Assembly: GCA_026770585.1 (NCBI GenBank)
Contig: MU646458.1
Span: 49,482 to 61,883 of the forward strand
Direction of reading: 5' to 3'
DNA: 12,402 nt
Source: Baffinella frigidus
Taxonomy: Eukaryota > Cryptophyceae > Cryptomonadales > Baffinellaceae
The position numbers and the translations under genes are program-made. The notes below the pieces were generated by a model that was not told the DNA's origin, searched no databases, and saw only the letters and a program-made list of their open reading frames with translations. Position 1 is the stretch's first letter. Each line of letters starts with the position of its first letter. This document shows positions 1 through 5,823 of the stretch, piece after piece.

Positions 1-119
1 TTAGGGTTTGGGGTTTAGGGTTTAGAGTTTAGGGTTTAGGGTTTAGATTTTGGGTTTTAGAGTTTGGGTTTTAGGGTTTAGGGTTTAGGGTTTAGGGTTC
101 AGGGTTTAGGGTTTCGGGA
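1..119 (+). repeat. Degenerate TTTAGGG telomere-like array, G-rich on + strand
   Basis: Runs of TTTAGGG with variants (GGGTTTG, GGGTTCA, GGGTTTC) keep a seven-base period. At a true left chromosome end the + strand should be C-rich, so this array is inverted relative to a terminal telomere and is best read as interstitial or rearranged subtelomeric sequence. Confidence 0.9.
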
Positions 120-122
120 GTA

Positions 123-185
123 CGCGGTGTTGCCGGTGTCGGATTTGATGCCGTTCACCTCTGCGCCCGCATCCAGCAGCACCTG
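123..185 (-). pseudogene. Ankyrin-repeat gene fragment A
   Basis: The minus strand reads LLDAGAEVNGIKSDTGNTA, which fits the end of one ankyrin repeat (LLxAGAxVN), the following loop, and the start of the next (DxxGxTAL). About 21 codons are intact, with no start, stop or partner exons. Heptamer-type sequence lies directly downstream in the sense direction and TTTGATT-rich repeat upstream. The break falls after an AACACCGCG codon run that is shared with fragment C at 380-397. This is a relic, not a working gene. Ankyrin repeats bind proteins, but no partner can be inferred. Confidence 0.75.
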
Positions 186-186
186 G

Positions 187-255
187 TTTGATTCGGTTTA
201 ATTTGTTTGATTGGGTTTGATTGGTTTGATTGGGTTTGATTTATTTGATTGGGTG
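187..255 (+). repeat. TTTGATTGGG-type short tandem repeat
   Basis: Repeated TTTGATT with GGG or GG spacers, about 5-7 imperfect units of 10-11 bases. It resembles an expanded heptamer variant between ankyrin fragments A and B. Confidence 0.7.
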
Positions 256-311
256 CGGGGTGTGGGGGCTGGGGGTGGGGTATGGGGTTTCGAGGTTGGG
301 ATTCGGGGTTC

Positions 312-341
312 GGCTTCTGTACCCGCATCACGCAGCAACAG
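312..341 (-). pseudogene. Ankyrin-repeat gene fragment B
   Basis: Ten codons on the minus strand read LLLRDAGTEA, the same position of an ankyrin repeat as the LLDAGAEV of fragment A. The DNA of this stretch is clearly related to fragment A (GATGCGGG followed by ACAGA or GCAGA). It is very short, so the call relies on that similarity and on neighbouring fragments. It is flanked by GGGGTT-type repeat and is non-functional. Confidence 0.5.
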
Positions 342-379
342 GTTTAGGGGTTTGGTGTTGATGGTTCAGGGTGTAGGCT

Positions 380-397
380 TCCTCCGGCAACACCGCG
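380..397 (+). pseudogene. Ankyrin-repeat gene fragment C (opposite orientation)
   Basis: Six codons reading SSGNTA on the plus strand match the DTGNTA end of fragment A. Immediately afterwards the sequence becomes TAAACCCTAAACCC. The coding break is at the same AACACCGCG codon run as in fragment A, which suggests one ancestral junction copied in inverted orientation. Confidence 0.5.
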
Positions 398-650
398 TAA
401 ACCCTAAACCCTGGACCCTAAACCCTAAACCCGAAACCCGAAACCCTAAAACCCTGAACCTTACGCCCCTAACCTTTAAACCCCAAACCCCAAACCTCAA
501 ACCCCAAACCCCAAACCCCAAACCTGCACCTGCAGTATGCTCACGTACCCCAACTCCGCAGCCGAAACCCCTAAAACCCTAAACCCTAAACCCTAAACCC
601 TAAACCCTGAATCCAAAATCCTAAACCCCCACACCCTACACCCTGAGCTC
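398..650 (-). repeat. CCCTAAA-type degenerate array (G-rich on minus strand)
   Basis: C-rich heptamers (CCCTAAA, CCCCAAA, CCCGAAA, CCCTGAA) on the + strand, interrupted by ankyrin fragment D at 524-562. The array is opposite in orientation to its neighbours on both sides. Confidence 0.9.
524..562 (-). pseudogene. Ankyrin-repeat gene fragment D
   Basis: Minus-strand codons read AAELGYVSILQVQ, matching the first helix to second helix of an ankyrin repeat (AAxxGHxxIVxxLL). The DNA motif CTGCAGTATGCTCAC is shared with fragment E, and a variant of it with fragment F, so D, E and F are copies of the same ancestral repeat position. Both sides are heptamer array. Non-functional. Confidence 0.65.
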
Positions 651-751
651 CAAACCCATGAACCCACGACAATCACCTGCAGTATGCTCACAACCCCCAT
701 GATTGTCGGGGGTTGATGTGTTTGGAGCTCAGGGTGTAGGGTGTGGGGTTT
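623..751. repeat. Large palindrome at the array strand switch
   Basis: Arm 1 (623-675) and arm 2 (700-751) are inverted copies of about 52 bases with only a few mismatches. Each contains the block CCCTACACCCTGAGCTC or its complement. The 24-base spacer holds ankyrin fragment E. Left of the palindrome the array is C-rich on +; right of it, G-rich. This is the geometry of a fold-back or inverted-fusion junction. Confidence 0.85.
668..691 (-). pseudogene. Ankyrin-repeat gene fragment E in palindrome spacer
   Basis: Eight codons on the minus strand read VSILQVIV, matching the second ankyrin helix seen in fragments D (VSILQVQ) and F (VSVLQVIV). It is identified mainly by DNA similarity to those fragments. 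It lies at the centre of the 623-751 palindrome. Confidence 0.5.
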
Positions 752-871
752 CAAGATTTTTCGGCATCACCTCGGGGGTTTCTGGGTTCGGAGCCCAGGG
801 TGTAGGTTGTGGGGGTTCGGGATTTTGGATTCAGGGGTTAGGGTTTAGGGTTTGGAGTTTAGGGTTTAGGG
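752..871 (+). repeat. Degenerate G-rich heptamer array
   Basis: GGGTGTA, GGGTTTA and GGGGTTC variants with decayed seven-base phasing, ending in three good TTTAGGG units next to ankyrin fragment F. Confidence 0.8.
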
Positions 872-961
872 TGTCTCGACAATGACCTGCAGTACGCTGA
901 CAGACCCCAACGACGCTGCCTGGAACAGGGGCAGCACTCCGCACTTCGGAGAACCCTGTTG
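872..961 (-). pseudogene. Ankyrin-repeat gene fragment F (longest)
   Basis: Thirty open codons on the minus strand include PLFQAASLGSVSVLQVIV, an almost complete ankyrin repeat core: TPL-type first turn, helix 1 AASLG, helix 2 VSVLQVIVE. In the sense direction it ends ...VET and runs straight into CCCTAAA repeat. On the other side it meets GGGTTGA repeat. The sequence is undecayed over 30 codons, which points to fairly recent capture or duplication, but no start or stop exists and it cannot make a protein alone. Confidence 0.75.
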
Positions 962-966
962 GGGGG

Positions 967-973
967 TCAGGGT

Positions 974-1067
<94 letters not shown>

Positions 1068-1371
1068 AGGTTGAAGGTTGAGGGTTGAAGGTTGAGGGTT
1101 GAGGGTTGAGGGTTGAGGGTTTCGGGTTGAGGGTTTCGGGTTTCGGGTTTCGGGTTTAGGGTTTAGGGTTTAGGGTTGGGGGTTTAGGGTCTAAGATTCA
1201 GGGTCTATAGTTTGGGATGTAGTGTTGAGTGTTGAGGGTATAGGGTATAGGGTTTACGGTATAGGGTTTCGGGTTTCGGGTTTCGGGTTAAGGGTGTAGG
1301 GTTGAGGGTGTAGGGCTTAGGGTTCAGGGTTTGGGGTTTGGGGTTTGGGGTTTAAGGTTTGGGGTTTAAGG
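967..1371 (+). repeat. Heptamer array with homogenised GGGTTGA block
   Basis: About 970-1118 is some 21 nearly perfect copies of GGGTTGA, a one-base variant of GGGTTTA. It is followed by short blocks of GGGTTTC, GGGTTTA, GGGTATA and GGGTTTG. Each variant is locally clustered, which shows local amplification rather than random decay. Confidence 0.92.
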
Positions 1372-1443
1372 TGCCTGGTGGACGTTGGCCCCGAGGCTGA
1401 GGAGGGCCACGACAGCAGCCGTGTTGCCCTCCGAACACGCCCT
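1372..1443 (+). pseudogene. Ankyrin-like gene fragment G
   Basis: Twenty-four open plus-strand codons contain LVDVGPEAEEGHD followed by SSRVALR. This matches the LLDxGAxxEAxDxxGxTALR layout of an ankyrin repeat with two substitutions (P for A, R for T). After about 1443 the reading frame no longer looks ankyrin-like, so there may be a frameshift. It lies between GGGTTTG arrays and is a relic. Confidence 0.5.
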
Positions 1444-1485
1444 TATCAGGAACGTTTGCCCTGGTTTTGCATTCTGGGTTTTGAT

Positions 1486-1519
1486 CTTTTTTTTGCTGAG
1501 AGTTTTTTTTTGCTGAGAG
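1486..1519 (+). repeat. 17-bp T-rich tandem duplication
   Basis: Two adjacent 17-base units, each an eight- or nine-T run followed by GCTGAGAG. It lies in the short non-heptamer stretch 1444-1530, which otherwise shows nothing identifiable. Confidence 0.8.
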
Positions 1520-1529
1520 AACACCTAGA

Positions 1530-1697
1530 GGTTTCGGGTTTAGGATTTAAGGTTTAGGGTTTGGGGTTTGGGGTTTGGGGTTTGGGGTTTGGGGTGTTTA
1601 GGGTTTGGGGTTTGAGGTTTGGGGTTTGGGGTGTGGGGTTTGGGGTTTGAGGTTTGGGGTTTCGGGCTTGGGGTTTAGTATTTAGGGTTTAGCGTTG
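1530..1697 (+). repeat. Heptamer array dominated by GGGTTTG
   Basis: After two TTTAGG-type units, the block 1557-1680 is mainly GGGTTTG, with GGGTGTG and GGGTTTC variants. The same variant also occurs at 1322-1345. Confidence 0.9.
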
Positions 1698-1710
1698 GAC
1701 ACGCACAGGA

Positions 1711-2097
1711 CCCACACAGTGGACTACGGACCTTTCATCAAAAGTCAACTTACCATGTGGGCAGTTAATTTTAAGAATTTGCTAATGCAATTTTGGTAAC
1801 GTTGCCGCTAAATCCAGGGGTCTCGAAACCGTCGAAGCCCACCGTGTGGAGGGGTTACTCGCGAATAACCAACACCGCCCTACGGTTCCACGGTGGGGCT
1901 GTGCCTAGGGAGCAAGAGTACCAACCTATGGGGCACGGGTTCTGTGCGGTGACTCTCCACAAGGTGGACCACGAGCGTTTCGGGACCCCCAGATTCTGGG
2001 GGTAAGGTGACCAACTTTGCATCAGAAAAGCCTTAAAGTTAATTATCTCGGGGGCAAGTTGACATTTGATGAAAGGCCCGTAGTCCACCGTGTGGAT
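1711..2097. repeat. Fold-back unit 1: ~140-bp imperfect inverted repeat
   Basis: Arm 1 (1711-1849) and arm 2 (1957-2097) align as inverted copies over about 140 bases, roughly three-quarters identical by eye, around a 107-base loop. The outer part of both arms can be read as HTVDYGPFIK(S/C)QL, and two of the three base differences there are silent. The arms may therefore be old inverted copies of a coding exon. No family is recognised. Confidence 0.8.
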
Positions 2098-2231
2098 GGG
2101 GTGTCGGGACACATGCCTTCAGGCGAGATCGGAAGTTGATTGGTCTGGTTTCTGGTACAAACCCGTCAACGTTTGGTGTGAAAACGATCAGTCATCTTCA
2201 CTGGGGCAGAGCTAGCTCTTCTTTATTGCTC

Positions 2232-2534
2232 TCAAGCCTGGAGTTGAGTGATCCAAACGTCTCTGAGTTGCTCTAGAGCTGCGGGCGCGTTTTCTGCGAT
2301 GAGAGTACCACTAGCCCTGAGAGTTGGCTCAAATCGAGAATGCAACTTGAGCCATTTCCTTCGGCCAGACATGAGAAAAACAATGTGCCGCCCGCGGAAA
2401 CGGCTCAAGTGACATCCTCGATTTGAGCCACCTCCCAGGGCTAGTGGTACCTTCATAGTAACAGGATCTGGTTTGAAATTTGTAAAGTGGCTCTTTCTGG
2501 TACAAATAATAAAACTAAAGGGGCAACAAGTCAC
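2232..2534 (-). CDS. Unrecognised minus-strand ORF, 100 codons, doubtful
   Basis: An open frame of 100 codons that I do not recognise. Its last part (ENAPAALEQLRDVWITQLQA then stop) looks like an amphipathic C-terminal helix and is more protein-like than the rest. The N-terminal two-thirds are read through two inverted-repeat units (2303-2452 and 2464-2600), and the first residues (CPFSFIICTR) occur again on the other strand purely because of the second inverted repeat. The real coding part, if any, may be only about 2232-2300 plus a missing upstream exon. No promoter or splice site decides the matter. Confidence 0.2.
   Translation of the reverse strand: MTCCPFSFIICTRKSHFTNFKPDPVTMKVPLALGGGSNRGCHLSRFRGRHIVFLMSGRRKWLKLHSRFEPTLRASGTLIAENAPAALEQLRDVWITQLQA
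2303..2452. repeat. Fold-back unit 2
   Basis: Arms 2303-2359 and 2396-2452 are inverted copies of 57 bases, with a shared perfect core GTACCACTAGCCCT and a second core GGCTCAAATCGAG, around a 36-base loop. Confidence 0.88.
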
Positions 2535-2600
2535 TTATTGCCCCTTTAGTTTTATCATTTGTACCAGAACGAGCCACTTTACGAATCTAAAACCAGATCC
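2464..2600. repeat. Fold-back unit 3: long hairpin
   Basis: Arms 2464-2526 and 2538-2600 (63 bases each) pair with a handful of mismatches around an 11-base loop. The ends are GGATCTGG and CCAGATCC, and the inner stem holds AAAACTAAAGGGGCAA. It is long and tight enough to fold as a single RNA or DNA hairpin, of MITE or foldback type. Confidence 0.9.
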
Positions 2601-2627
2601 TCCCACTACACTCGGAGCCAGAACATT

Positions 2628-2730
2628 TCGCCTAAGTCAACTCCCCCTGAAAACCAGCGCCTTCAGTCAAATGCCGGCCATGGTGGCAGGGTCCATCTAA
2701 ACGAAATCAGGGGAAAGTTGACTTGGGTGA
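2628..2730. repeat. Fold-back unit 4
   Basis: Arms 2628-2653 and 2704-2730 are inverted copies with the core AAGTCAAC and CCCCTGA, around a 50-base loop. It is weaker than units 2 and 3. It carries the AAGTTGAC motif that recurs through 1740-4150. Confidence 0.65.
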
Positions 2731-2769
2731 GCTGGTTAACTTAGCCAAAATCTTGAGGCTCGGAGTGTG

Positions 2770-2895
2770 TTAACCTTCGGGGGCGCTGGCGCCATCCTCC
2801 TGAAAGATCATCTTGTTGATCTTGAGTCCGAGTTTGGCGAGGTGGTTCAGCGGTGCCACACAGTCGCCTGCCTGCTTTCGGGCTTCGGGCGTATG
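2770..2895 (-). pseudogene. C-terminal fragment of an unknown protein, truncated by heptamer array
   Basis: The minus strand is open for 41 codons before a TAA at 2772-2770, and it reads like real protein: ARKQAGDCVAPLNHLAKLGL, then KINKMIFQEDGASAPEG. Third codon positions are mostly G or C, unlike the flanking DNA. Directly upstream in the sense direction the sequence becomes CCCTAAA-type array (from about 2898), so the gene's 5' part is missing. I do not recognise the family. The AxLNHLAKLGLKI stretch is faintly ankyrin-like, so it could be the tail of an ankyrin gene such as the one shattered in 123-1443, but that is only a guess. Confidence 0.6.
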
Positions 2896-2897
2896 CT

Positions 2898-3170
2898 TTA
2901 GGGCGTAGGGATTAGGGATTAGGGCTAAGGGTTTAGGGATTAGGGTGTAGGGTTTAGGGTTCAGGGTTTAGGGTTGAGATTGCGGTGTTGAGCGTTTTAG
3001 TGTTGAGGGTTTGCGGTTTAGGATTTCAGGTTGCGGGTTTCGGGTTTCGGGTTTAGGGGTGGGGGTTTAGGGTTTAGGGTTCAGGGATTAGGGATCAGGG
3101 ATTAGGGATTAGGGATTAGGGATTAGGGATTAGGGTGGAGAGTTCAGGGTGTAGGGTGTAGGATTTTGGA
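2898..3170 (+). repeat. Degenerate heptamer array with GGGATTA block
   Basis: TTTAGGG variants, including about eight units of GGGATTA (3084-3136) and shorter GGGTTTC and GGGTTGA runs. The left junction is with the truncated gene at 2770-2895. Confidence 0.9.
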
Positions 3171-3231
3171 AGTGGTCGCTGGCCTGCCAACGCCCTAATA
3201 CCGGCACGCGTTTAATTGACGTACTCGCTCC

Positions 3232-3459
3232 CACAGGGAATTGGGGCTTTTCTTTCAGAAACTAGGCTGACAGCTCCAATTCCTAGCGCTGCCTCAGTTG
3301 ATCTGGGCTCCTCCTTAAGAACAGTTAGATCAGAACCCCGTACAAACGTTCCAGTACAAAGGTTGCCAGACTACGCTCAAGTTGACATCCTGGTTTCGTG
3401 GTCCACATCCGTCAACTTTGCAGCGATAACGAGCCTGGTCTCACCAGATTGGTGAGACC
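3232..3459. repeat. Cluster of short inverted repeats ending in a perfect hairpin
   Basis: GGAATTGG (about 3237) is answered by CCAATTCC (about 3277), and AAGTTGAC (3379-3386) by GTCAACTT (3411-3418). GGTCTCACC (3437-3445) pairs perfectly with 3451-3459 around a five-base loop. No convincing coding sequence is seen in 3171-3560. Confidence 0.6.
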
Positions 3460-3560
3460 AAATCAGACTGCGACAGAGCTAGGGTCTGCCGCGTTCTCCC
3501 ACGGACGGGCGAGGTGGCTGGTTATGCTGGGGGCTGTGGGCATTTCATCGGTACAGCGGC

Positions 3561-4017
3561 TCACGTGGCAAAGAGGTTTGGAAAGTGAATCGTGGTACTG
3601 AGGTTTGGAGGATCGGAAGAGATGAGGTCAGGAAGTGGGGAGGGCGATATAGACTGCGCAGGGTTTGGAGCGGGGCTGGTGACCTGAACTGTCCCCACCG
3701 CAATGCGCTCCATGCTGGCCAGGGAGGGTCGTGTCACACACCCAGGCGCAGGGGGCGAGAGCAGAGCACACAGGTGTCACGCGCAAGTGACACCTGGCTG
3801 GCAGGGGGGGTGCTCGCTGGCAAGTTGGTTGCTGCCTCACCTGATACCTCGGGCGCGCAACTCGTCGATCCCTTTTACGCCACGCCGCGCCACTACCTGG
3901 TTAATCATGGCCTGGAGGGCCTGGGGATTGGTCGGCAGCTTGAGGTCGGGAGATAAGGGTCCGTCCCCAACCGGCATCGGAGTTCCGGGGCGCATCCTGA
4001 CGCTCTCGCGGCAGGCC
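3561..4017 (-). CDS. Candidate two-exon gene 3' part, unknown protein
   Basis: Model on the minus strand: exon from 4017 to 3841, intron 3840-3715 (126 bases), last exon 3714-3561 ending in TGA. The upstream exon follows TTGCAG at 4023-4018 and ends ATCAG|GTGAGG, a textbook donor. The acceptor is TGGCCAG. Exon 1 reads as convincing protein, for example LKLPTNPQALQAMINQVV and RGVKGIDELRARGI. Splicing continues the frame into MERIAVGTVQVTSPAPN and a Pro/Ser-rich tail. Without splicing the frame stops one codon after the donor. The intron contains a perfect 10-bp hairpin. The 5' exons would lie above 4017, in repeat-rich DNA where I find none, so the gene may be partial. The family is not recognised. 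Confidence 0.4.
3771..3796. repeat. Perfect 10-bp hairpin inside candidate intron
   Basis: CAGGTGTCAC and GTGACACCTG pair perfectly around GCGCAA. Confidence 0.85.
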
Positions 4018-4210
4018 CTGCAAGACCACGCGTGAAGATCCGCGGTATGGCAGTTGGGGATTGCAATCAAGGTCACGCCCGGTCACGTTCGAGGAGTGAC
4101 TCGAGGTTCGCCGCGAACAAGTCACTTTTGGCCGATCGTCAACTTAAGGTCGAGGGGTGCAGAAAAAAAATCAACGAAAAAAAAGGGGGGGGCTTTGACC
4201 AGAAAACAAT

Positions 4211-4232
4211 AGTGTCAATAAGTGTCAATAAG
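4211..4232 (+). repeat. GTGTCAATAA tandem, copy 1
   Basis: Two tandem AGTGTCAATA units. Essentially the same double unit recurs at 4829-4848, so the two bracket a segment of about 640 bases full of hairpins. The region 4018-4210 shows nothing beyond short A- and G-runs. Confidence 0.75.
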
Positions 4233-4275
4233 AAACTAACTGGTTTAACTCAAACACCCGATGAGGATCCCCTTT

Positions 4276-4407
4276 AGCCGGTTTCTGCTGCGATCCTCTG
4301 CACCTGGGGGGCTGAATGTGATCCGAAAGGAAGCATGGCTTTTCTGCAGAACAAGTTCCAGTGTCCGCCTATGTTGGGAGCTCGAAGAACCTAAAGGACC
4401 TAAAGGA
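4276..4407 (+). repeat. Repeat R, copy 1 (~130 bp)
   Basis: Nearly identical to 5265-5396 and related in inverted form to 5824-5950. It contains ATGTGATCCGAAAGGAAGCA and ends in a CCTAAAGGA tandem. Function unknown; the homologous bases translate in several frames with no consistent protein. Confidence 0.9.
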
Positions 4408-4525
4408 ACTGAAACTAGGATGGATCTGACTGAGAACAGCACGGGACCTTGAGGGGGGATAGACACCATCGAAGGGCTTTTTTTCTCACCGCAACGTGGG
4501 GGCCTAGGTGGTGGAGGGGTTTGAG

Positions 4526-4650
4526 GCTCTCCTTGCGTTGCCCGCAAGGAGAGCGGCCACACATATTTGCCCGGTCCGCCATCCGCTTGTAAGGAGGTGC
4601 ACGGGGCAAATGTGTGTGGTTTTAGGCAGAGACCCTCGCGGGTGCTCTGC
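4526..4650. repeat. Three consecutive strong hairpins
   Basis: Hairpin 1: GCTCTCCTTGC (4526-4536) pairs perfectly with 4544-4554. Hairpin 2: CCACACATATTTGCCC (4557-4572) pairs with 4604-4619, with one mismatch, around a 31-base loop. Hairpin 3: GCAGAG (4626-4631) with CTCTGC (4645-4650), plus an inner CCC/GGG. Such head-to-tail stems suggest a structured RNA or a fold-back mobile element; no known RNA family is recognised. Confidence 0.8.
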
Positions 4651-4828
4651 GGGAAACATCAGGGAGTGATACACCGGCCCGGTTCTCCGGGTTTGGGAGA
4701 GGAAGCTCCTTGATGAATCCCTCACTATGGGTAGTGGCAGTCTCTTGGGTAGGACAACTATGGTGCAGTTCCCAGTTGTTTTTCTAACCTCGCCTCAATT
4801 CTGCGCCGTGCATTTCTCTTTCGAATAA

Positions 4829-4848
4829 AGTCAATAAGTGTCAATAAG
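4829..4848 (+). repeat. GTGTCAATAA tandem, copy 2
   Basis: AGTCAATAAGTGTCAATAAG, matching the double unit at 4211-4232. It follows an AATAAA hexamer at about 4824. Confidence 0.75.
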
Positions 4849-4896
4849 TGGAACTGAACCACCAAAGAAATGAAATTAACTAAACCCTTGGGCCCA

Positions 4897-5052
4897 AATC
4901 GTTCTAAACTCTGAAACTATACAGGTAAGCGTCTAAATTCGCTCTAACCTCTAAACCCTACAAGTATGCGTCTGAATTCGCCCAAACCTAAAACTTGAAA
5001 GGTATGCGTCCAGATACGCTCAAAACTATAAACCTCAGGCATACTGCCTCAG
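4897..5052 (+). repeat. Four-unit 39-bp tandem repeat
   Basis: Units 4897-4935, 4936-4974, 4975-5013 and 5014-5052 are each exactly 39 bases. Shared features are AATTCGC near the start, a C/T/A-rich middle (CTAAACCCTA) and GGTATGCGTC near the end. Units 2 and 3 are the best preserved; unit 4 is decayed. There are no spacers. Confidence 0.85.
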
Positions 5053-5128
5053 ATCTAGCTCTCTACAGAACAACAACAAGGTCATCAACGACATCGCGAT
5101 ACAAAGTGGTGTGGTGCGAGAAAAGGGG

Positions 5129-5146
5129 ACTCGGTCCAGTCCGAGT
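5129..5146. repeat. Small hairpin
   Basis: ACTCGG and CCGAGT pair around TCCAGT. The surrounding 5053-5194 has no other identifiable feature. Confidence 0.5.
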
Positions 5147-5264
5147 GGATAGGACCGTGGAGCTCATCCGTAGATTGTGTCCGTCCCCTCACGAGTGAGG
5201 CGGGTGTGGTCTTCGATGTGAGTGTAATACAAAGCACCAAAGCACCTCCCCAAAAATGGCTCCA

Positions 5265-5396
5265 AGGCCGGTTCTGCCGCGGTCCTCTGCACCGGGGGGC
5301 CTGAATGTGATCCGAAAGGAAGCATGGCTTTTCTGCAGAACCAGTTCCGGTGTCCGCCTATGTTGGGAGCTCGAAGAACCTAAAGGACCTAAAGGA
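5265..5396 (+). repeat. Repeat R, copy 2
   Basis: Matches 4276-4407 with about ten differences, several of them at the 5' end. It begins about a dozen bases inside the left arm of the 5195-5823 element. Confidence 0.9.
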
Positions 5397-5449
5397 TGAT
5401 AGGCTTAAACAAATATCCCTTCTAAAGGACCTTCTACGGAATATGTTGG

Positions 5450-5485
5450 GCGGAGGCGGTTTCTTATGCGCGAGGTACCCCGGTA
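5450..5485 (+). mobile_element. Fragment of family-M element (right arm)
   Basis: GGCGGTTTCTTATGCGCGAG followed by GTACCCCGGTA matches the right terminus of the M copies at 6716-6830 and 11952-12186. The left half is absent. Confidence 0.75.
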
Positions 5486-5823
5486 AGGGAGTCGCAGTGT
5501 CATGGCGGTAGACTACTAGGGTTTGACCACTAAGATTTGACCATCAAGACGCAGCGTGGGAACACGCGCGGGGGAGGAGGTCACGTGGCGACAACGAGGA
5601 GGTCCTGGGGGCCTGTCTCCGTTCTACAACAACGGGTAGTGTGTGAGAGAACTTCAGATCCTTGTAGTACCAACAACCCCGTAGGGGGTCTTAGAATGTG
5701 GTCATGCCGGTCTTGTAATCAATAAATTCTCTCTGTTACCATCACAGCTGTCCCACCAAAAGGTGCTTTGGTGCTTTGGTGCTTGGTATTACACTCACAT
5801 CACATTGAAGGCCACGCCCACCT

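Larger units (their letters stand above)
5195..5823. mobile_element. 629-bp element with ~60-bp terminal inverted repeats
   Basis: The left arm (5195-5252) and right arm (5756-5823) are inverted copies sharing GAGTGTAATAC and a tandem GCACCAAA motif (two repeats left, three right). The interior carries repeat R copy 2 (5265-5396), a family-M fragment (5450-5485) and about 270 bases without a recognisable gene, ending near an AATAAA (about 5721). There is no transposase, so it would be non-autonomous. The boundaries are those of the matching arms, not of a proven target-site duplication. Confidence 0.7.

Noticed and set aside
1-119. True chromosome end at the left edge
   Set aside because: A left end should show CCCTAAA on the + strand. 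Here it is TTTAGGG and degenerate, with gene scraps beyond, so it is interstitial or inverted.
211-582. 123-aa plus-strand ORF
   Set aside because: Translation of heptamer repeats (NPKPETRNPKT...) and antisense of ankyrin fragments; not a gene.
3585-3956. 123-aa plus-strand ORF
   Set aside because: Antisense to the better minus-strand exon model with splice signals; its own protein has no coherent features.
4897-5052. CRISPR array
   Set aside because: The 39-bp units are directly adjacent with no unique spacers, and the setting is eukaryotic.
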